A stretch of DNA of 64,000 bases from CAWEBF01 sp963807235 (lineage in GTDB: Bacteria; Acidobacteriota; Vicinamibacteria; Vicinamibacterales; UBA2999): positions 1-64,000 of the forward strand of contig CAWEBF010000004.1 in the NCBI GenBank assembly GCA_963807235.1, written 5' to 3'. The stretch's first letter is position 1. Each line of letters opens with the position of its first letter. Shown piece by piece: positions 58,873 to 64,000 of this stretch. The notes below the pieces were generated by a model. That model saw only the letters and a program-made list of their open reading frames with translations. It had not been told where the DNA came from and did not search any database. A program made the translations under genes and the position numbers.

Positions 58873-61349
58873 GGCTGCTGTACCTTCACTTGTGCGACCT
58901 GGTTGACGGTTTCGCCCGGCTCCAGCTTGGTTCGCATCTGGAATGGCGCGCTCTTGACGATTCCCGTGATGATGGACGAGAGCCGGTAGTTGACCGGCGC
59001 CGCCCGCTTCACGATGCTCCTCACAACCGGCATATCGGACGGCTCCACGCCGCGGCCCAGCGCGTAGGTCAGGATGCGCTCGGTCAGCGTGGTCACGAAG
59101 GCTTCGGGCCGGCTCAGGATCACCTGGCGCAGCGCGGCGGGGCCGTCCACTTTCGACCCATCGGCCAGGACGCCGGCCGCGTCGATCGGCGCGCCGTCGG
59201 CGCCCGCGTTGCGCCACTGGCCGATCGGGTTGAAGTTCTCCAGCGCAAAACCCACCGGATCGATGATGCGGTGGCACCCCGCGCACGCGGGGTTGCTGCG
59301 GTGCAGCTCCATCTGCTGCCGCACCGTCTTCGGCGCCGCGGGTCCCTTGGCGCTCTCTTCGAGCGTCGGCACGTTGGGCGGCGGCGGAGGCGGCGGCGTG
59401 TTGAGGAACGTGGTGAGGATGAACTTGCCGCGCAGTACCGGCGACGTGCGGGTCGCTACCGACGTCAGCGACAGCACGCTCCCATGCCCCAGCAGCCCCC
59501 GGCGATTGGGATCCGTCAGCTTCACCTGCCGGAACCTGGACCCATAGACGCCCGGGATGCCGTAATGCCTGGCCAGCCGCTCGTCGACGAACGTGTAGTC
59601 GGCCGTCAGCAGCTCCAGCGCGCTCTTGTTCTGGCGCAGGACGTGGGCGAAGAAGAGCTCCGTTTCCTTCCGGAAGCCCTTTCTGATGTTGTCGTCGAAG
59701 TCCGGGAAGAGCAGCAAATCCGGCGTGACGCGTGATTCAAGGCCCCGCAGCTGCAGCCACTGGCCCGTGAAGTTCGACACCAGCGCATCGGCCCGCGGAT
59801 CGGTCAGCATGCGGCGCACCTGGGCCTCCAGGACACCTGGCTGACGCAGCCGCCCGGCCGTGGCCGCATTGAGCAGCTGTTCGTCGGGGATGCTGCTCCA
59901 CAGGAAGAACGAGAGCCGAGACGCCAGCTCGATGTCGCTGATCGGGTGCGCGGCGCCGGGACGCGCGGTGGCCGGGTCGCGTTCCACGCGATACAGGAAC
60001 GACGGGCTGGCCAGCACGCGGGCCACGCCGGCACGGATGCCGGCGTCGAAGTCTCCGCCGTTGGCACGCGCCTGCTTATAGAAGGACAAGGGCGCGTTCA
60101 CGTCGTCGCCGGTCACCGGCCGTCGATAGGCGCGCCGCGCAAGCGTCGAGAGGATGCGCTCGGCGCAGGCCGGCTCGTCGGCCGCACTCACCGGCTTGCA
60201 GACGAACACGCGCTCGCGGCTGGGCGAATCGCTCACGCCCTTCACGTTGAACGGCCCGCGCACGCTCACCGTCCGAATCCGCGGCATGCCCCCGGCCAGG
60301 TGCACTTCCTGGCTGTCGCGCAGCGAGGTTTCCCACACGTCCTGGCGCTCGAACTGCCGCTCGCGCCACGTGTAGCCCAGTTCGTGCGTTCCGGCCGTGA
60401 CGAACACCTTGCCCTTCAGCCGCTCTTCGACCTTCGTCATGAAGTCGATGGCGTCCTTCGAACTGGCCGCGTGGTCCTCGGGACCGCCGATCTTCGCGGT
60501 GAACACTTCCTCGCCGTCGACCAGGATCACGAACTCGTGCGGCTTGTCCCACCCCTCCACGCCGGCGTAGCCGTTCAGGATCGTCCGGTTCAGACGGGCG
60601 AAGAGCTCGTACTCCGCGTCGGCCGGGAAGACATGCTTCACCAGCGTCCCGCCGCGCGTGCCGAGCGGGAGCCCGTGGACGTGGGTGCGCTGCGTCACTT
60701 CGAGGCCAATCGAATAGTCCGTGGTGCCGACGGGCACCTTCGGGTTGCCGATCGCCATCGCGCTGATGCGCTGGGCGGCCGTCAGATACCGGTCGAGCAG
60801 AAAGGGCGATGTCCGCAGCGACGTGGCGATGTTGTCGAACCCGAAGTCGCCGCCGTCGCTCGGCAGCAGGTCCGCCACGTTGACGTCGAGAGCCAGCAAA
60901 TCGCGGACCGCGTTGCCGTATTCCGTGCGGTTCAACCGGTGGGCCACGAAGCGGCCAGGGTTGTTCCGCGCGGCGGCCGCGCGATCCAGCGCACCGCTCA
61001 GCCACGTGGTGAAGGCCACGTAGTCCGTGTCCTTCGGATGCGGCATTCCCTGTGGCGGCATGGCGCGCACGCTCAGCTTGCGCAGCACGCGCTCCCACGT
61101 GGCGGCGCTGGCCGACACGTCATCGAGGTTGGCGGTCTCGAGATTCACCGGCTCCGACGACGGCTGCGGGTTGCGGGTGTTGTGGCACGCCACGCGGTCC
61201 TGCTTCAGCATCGCGCGGTGCTGCGCCACGGGGTTGACCGCGGGCGGCGGGACGCGCCGCGGCGCCGGCGGGGCCGTCGCGGCCGATTGAGCCGACAAGC
61301 CCGCGGCCGCCACCCAGACGAGCGCTGCAAGGAGTGCGACGGTCTTCAT
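58869..61349 (-). CDS. PSD1-type DUF1587/1592/1588/1585 cytochrome-like protein
   Basis: 826 residues with a signal peptide. Domain order: N-terminal haem region (about 40-60), DUF1587 (RFVAHRLNRTEYGNAVRDLL), carbohydrate-binding-like middle (240-350), DUF1592 (SRLSFFLWSSIPDEQLL, TGQWLQLRGL), DUF1588 (GILGH-type GLLGHGSVLSLTSVATRTSP, CAGCHRIIDPVGFALENF) and DUF1585. The C-terminal CAGCH binds haem. The N-terminal motif, YCVTCHN in relatives, is QDRVACHN here: the first cysteine is Arg (CGC at 61194-61196). GAGGAG precedes the ATG; it follows the ankyrin gene by 23 bases. Confidence 0.88.
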   Translation of the reverse strand: MKTVALLAALVWVAAAGLSAQSAATAPPAPRRVPPPAVNPVAQHRAMLKQDRVACHNTRNPQPSSEPVNLETANLDDVSASAATWERVLRKLSVRAMPPQGMPHPKDTDYVAFTTWLSGALDRAAAARNNPGRFVAHRLNRTEYGNAVRDLLALDVNVADLLPSDGGDFGFDNIATSLRTSPFLLDRYLTAAQRISAMAIGNPKVPVGTTDYSIGLEVTQRTHVHGLPLGTRGGTLVKHVFPADAEYELFARLNRTILNGYAGVEGWDKPHEFVILVDGEEVFTAKIGGPEDHAASSKDAIDFMTKVEERLKGKVFVTAGTHELGYTWRERQFERQDVWETSLRDSQEVHLAGGMPRIRTVSVRGPFNVKGVSDSPSRERVFVCKPVSAADEPACAERILSTLARRAYRRPVTGDDVNAPLSFYKQARANGGDFDAGIRAGVARVLASPSFLYRVERDPATARPGAAHPISDIELASRLSFFLWSSIPDEQLLNAATAGRLRQPGVLEAQVRRMLTDPRADALVSNFTGQWLQLRGLESRVTPDLLLFPDFDDNIRKGFRKETELFFAHVLRQNKSALELLTADYTFVDERLARHYGIPGVYGSRFRQVKLTDPNRRGLLGHGSVLSLTSVATRTSPVLRGKFILTTFLNTPPPPPPPNVPTLEESAKGPAAPKTVRQQMELHRSNPACAGCHRIIDPVGFALENFNPIGQWRNAGADGAPIDAAGVLADGSKVDGPAALRQVILSRPEAFVTTLTERILTYALGRGVEPSDMPVVRSIVKRAAPVNYRLSSIITGIVKSAPFQMRTKLEPGETVNQVAQVKVQQP

Positions 61350-61372
61350 CGAGTGCAACTCCTCAATTCGCA

Positions 61373-63050
61373 TTAGCCGCGGCGGCTGGTGCAGTGGGCG
61401 CCGCCGGCCGGCTTCTCATCTTTCTTGGGCTCGACCTTCTTGGTGCCGGCCAGCGTCTCGGCGTCGGCGGCCGGCAGGCCCATCAGCTCGCGCATCAGCA
61501 CGATCACTTCCTGGCGGGTCGCGCGTTTCTCGCGAACGAGGTTCGGGTCCTGGGCATCGCCGCGCGCGGCGCCTTCCGGCTTCTCGGCCAGCTCCAGCGG
61601 CGTCAGGTTGTCCCGGTTCTTCTCGTCGAACTTCGCGCCGGCGCTGACGAGCGTCTTGATCAACTCGGGCTTCCGTGCCTGCACGGCCTGGTGCAGCGCG
61701 GTCGAGCCGTCGGGCGCCTTGGCGTTCACGTTGGCGCCGGCAGCCAGCAGCACCTTGAGCGCCTCCACGGGCTCGCGATTGGAGTGTTCCCGGAAGGGTG
61801 GCAGGCCCAGACGCGTGAACCCGGGGCCACCCGCCAGGCCGGCGCCGCGGCCGCCGGCCATCGCCACCATGATCGGCGTCTTGCCGACGTTCGCATTGGC
61901 GCCGCGTCCCGTCTCTCCGGTCGCGGCCTTGAACTCCGCGGGCACCCACTCGATCTGCGCGCCCCTGGCGATCATCAGCTTCAACACTTCGACGTCGGAG
62001 GCGATGGCGGCGCGGTAGAAGGCCGACCCGTTGGCAAAGTCGCCGCAGCAGAGCGACGTGGAGTGCAGCTGGCCGACCACCTGTTTGTTGGCATCGGCGC
62101 CCTTGTCCAGAAGCAGCTCTACCAGCTCGAGTGCGTTCAGTTTGTTGGGATGGTCGGCGCGCAGCCGCGATCCGTCCCGCGCCCGCATGTCGGTGGTGGC
62201 GTCATGCATGTCCACCGCGAAGTACAACGAGCCGTCATTCGCATCGGCGCCCAGGTCCAGCAGCGTCCTGGCCATGTCGAACCGGTCGTTCACGATCGCG
62301 ATGTTCATGGCCGTGGCGCCGTCGCCGTTGGTGATGTTGGGATCGGCGCCGCCCTTCATCAGGGCGCGCACGGTGGACTCGTGGCCGTTGCGCGCGGCGA
62401 ACATCAACGGCGTGAACCCGCCGGTCGGGTGATCCGCGTGCTCGCGCTTCTCGAGCGCGGTGACGTGCGCGCGCACGTTCGGATTGGCGCCGGCCTCGAG
62501 CAGCATCCCCACCACTTCGGTGTGGCCCTCGGCGGCGGCCCACATCAGGGGCGCCTGTTGCGCGTAGGCGTCCGTGACATTGACCTTGGCGCCGCGCGCC
62601 ACCAGCAGCCGGACGGCATCGGCGCGCCCCGTGCGCGACGCGGCCATGATCGGCGTTTCCCCGTCGGGGTGGGCCAGCGAGACATCGGCACCGGCGTCGA
62701 TCAACGCCTGCATCACCGGCGTGTCGCCCGTCCGGCTCGCCTGAAGCAGCGGCGTCACACCGTACTTGTTCGCGACGTTCACCTTGGCGCCGGCGGCCAG
62801 CAGCGTCCGCACGGCGGCGACGTCCGAGTGATAGGCGGCCCACAACAACGCGGTGGATCCGTCCCGCGCCGGCTCGTTTACATTGGCCCGCCTGGCGATC
62901 TGGGCGCGAACGGCGGTGAAATTGCCTTGTTTGGCGGCGTCGACGAGCGGGCTATCGCCGGCGGCGTGCCCGAGCCCACCAGGGGACAGCGTGACGAAGG
63001 CGAGCAGCGTGACCCACAGCCAACCAGCGTGCCTGCGTACGAATCTGCAT
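61373..63050 (-). CDS. Exported ankyrin-repeat protein (start frameshifted)
   Basis: About 550 residues with at least ten ankyrin repeats, for example GVTPLLQASRTGDTPVMQAL, GETPIMAASRTGRADAVRLL, GFTPLMFAARNGHESTVRAL and GSTALHQAVQARKPELIKTL. It ends in a Lys-rich tail (TKKVEPKKDEKPAGG). The frame is open to beyond 62848 and encodes a signal segment (RRHAGWLWVTLLAFVTLSPG) that lacks an in-frame start. An ATG at 63050 would fit if one C right after it were removed (ATG-C-AGATTCGTACGC). Ankyrin genes precede DUF1592/1552 pairs elsewhere in acidobacteria; an assembly role for the complex is plausible. Confidence 0.82.
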
Positions 63051-63246
63051 CTAAGACCCCCGAAGCACTCGATGCGTCTACGTCAGAACGACGTACGAAC
63101 GCGGCTTCGCGGATCCTACACCCCTTCGCAAGTCACAGGCTATAAAGAATTTAGAGGCACGGACCCTTGCGGAGCGTGCAACGGCGGCGACGATTCATGC
63201 CGACGCCGAGATCACGTTTCGCAAAGGTCCAAAAGGCCGGGAGGCG

Positions 63247-63975
63247 TCACGGGCAGGTGTCGGCAACACGCGTGACGGTGGAGACGTTGATGCCCTCCGC
63301 GCCGCCAGCGCCCATCAGGAGCCCGGTCACCGACATCCGCTTCCCGGCGTTGGCGTCGAGCCGCCCCATCACGAACTTCAACTCCATGGTGCGGTCGCCC
63401 AGCGGGCGCGTGGCGTCGGTCGGCGTGGTGCCGGTCTTCTCGGTGCGCTCGGGCGCGGTGGCGCTGGTGATCGTCCAACCGGCGCCGCCCTTCGTCAGGC
63501 AGCCGACCATGCGGACGAGCGTGCCGGCCGGCAGATCGGTGGGGCCATCCTTTGAAACAATGGCGACGTTGGCCACTTCTGCCGGCACCAGCTCCGTCGT
63601 GCCGGCGGGAACGCCGTTCGACCGCAGGATCAGCGCTACCAGATCGGCGTAGGTCGTGGGCGACAGCGTGCCCGCCTGGCCCGCACCGTTGGGCATGTTC
63701 TTCGACACGAAATCGAACAGGTTGCCCACGGTCCGCTGAGCGTAGCTGTCCCAGAACTTCTGCCCGGAGAGGGGCCGATTGCCCTCCGTGCCCAGCGTGT
63801 GGCAGTTGCTGCAGGTGGAGCTGAACACCTGGTTGCCGCGCGTGGCTTGTGCTTCGGTGTAGATGCCGTCCCAGAGCGTCTTGGCGGGGGGCGCCTGCGC
63901 GGTCATCATGGCGGTGCCGACCGAGGCCACGAAACCTACCGTAGCCAGAACGACGATGCGGTGAACCGTGCTCAT
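63247..63975 (-). CDS. Exported cytochrome c with C-terminal domain of unknown function
   Basis: 242 residues with a signal peptide (cleavage after MMTAQ). Residues 40-130 form a class I cytochrome c: STCSNCHTLGTEG and a methionine ligand in SKNMPNGAGQAGTLSP. Residues about 130-242 are a beta-type domain with a cysteine near each end (VGCLTKGG, VADTCP), probably disulfide-bonded, with VRMVGCLTKGGAGWTITSAT. The combination suggests a tethered electron carrier. GGGAGG lies nine bases before the ATG at 63975. The 196-base gap before the ankyrin start shows only an AT-rich patch near 63141-63155 that may be a promoter. Confidence 0.82.
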   Translation of the reverse strand: MSTVHRIVVLATVGFVASVGTAMMTAQAPPAKTLWDGIYTEAQATRGNQVFSSTCSNCHTLGTEGNRPLSGQKFWDSYAQRTVGNLFDFVSKNMPNGAGQAGTLSPTTYADLVALILRSNGVPAGTTELVPAEVANVAIVSKDGPTDLPAGTLVRMVGCLTKGGAGWTITSATAPERTEKTGTTPTDATRPLGDRTMELKFVMGRLDANAGKRMSVTGLLMGAGGAEGINVSTVTRVADTCP

Positions 63976-64000
63976 GTCGAAATGCCTCCCGTAAACCGAA

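Noticed and set aside
1..64000. tRNA, rRNA, integrase, complete insertion sequence or prophage
   Set aside because: No cloverleaf-like tracts with conserved TTCGA loops, no rRNA motifs and no recombinase or phage protein signatures were seen on either strand.

Overview
The window is about two-thirds G+C and densely coded. It reads as a chromosome segment of a soil- or sediment-type acidobacterium, most likely Vicinamibacteria (subdivision 6). That placement is an inference from gene content: a PSD1-type DUF1592/DUF1552 pair, an ECF sigma factor beside a Ser/Thr kinase with TPRs, many exported proteins ending their signal peptide in A-x-A-Q, Tat-exported enzymes and several exported haem proteins. 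I see no rRNA, tRNA, CRISPR array, integrase, phage gene or complete insertion sequence. No gene-free stretch exceeds 300 bases.

Layout. 1-8 kb: start of an exported protein, an exported protein of unknown function, a frameshifted TPR kinase, its ECF sigma factor and a frameshifted polytopic patatin-like protein. 8-25 kb: exported methyltransferase-like protein, DAACS symporter, SMP-30 lactonase, a beta-helix/collagen-like surface protein, YaeQ, a Tat-exported arylmalonate-decarboxylase relative, pirin, cupredoxin, LVIVD lipoprotein, a membrane TIR protein and a Nudix CoA hydrolase. 22.8-25.9 kb: a xoxF-xoxJ-xoxG methanol dehydrogenase cluster with the lanthanide-type Asp. 26-31.7 kb: tannase-family esterase, an octahaem cytochrome operon, PP2C phosphatase and tag. 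31.7-43.7 kb: hydrolase, MscS, two copies of a two-gene module (exported protein 'P' plus metallo-beta-lactamase-fold protein), M16 protease, and an OmpA-like/dihaem peroxidase pair. 44-49 kb: small membrane proteins, groES-groEL and two Crp/Fnr paralogues. 49-57 kb: a natural fusion of the P and MBL proteins, PBP1A, coiled-coil and VOC proteins, a Tat-exported glycosylasparaginase and a SUMF1-like protein. 57-64 kb: ankyrin/DUF1592/DUF1552 operon and a cytochrome c.

Three kinds of non-coding structure recur. (1) A double stem-loop element at 16.9, 20.5 and 39.3 kb keeps both stems through compensatory base changes. (2) Seven-base tandem arrays, usually about four or five units, occur at nine sites, three of them inside reading frames. 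(3) A REP-like sequence with core TTTGGGGTCGGGCCTAATT occurs three times. Many starts have a TAnnnT box 6-8 bases upstream and no ribosome binding site, which points to frequent leaderless transcription.

Many genes carry single-base frame changes, concentrated in the first 8 kb. They may be decay or assembly errors; the sequence alone cannot decide. The P/MBL module (two gene pairs and one fusion) and the covarying double hairpin are the best candidates for something undescribed.
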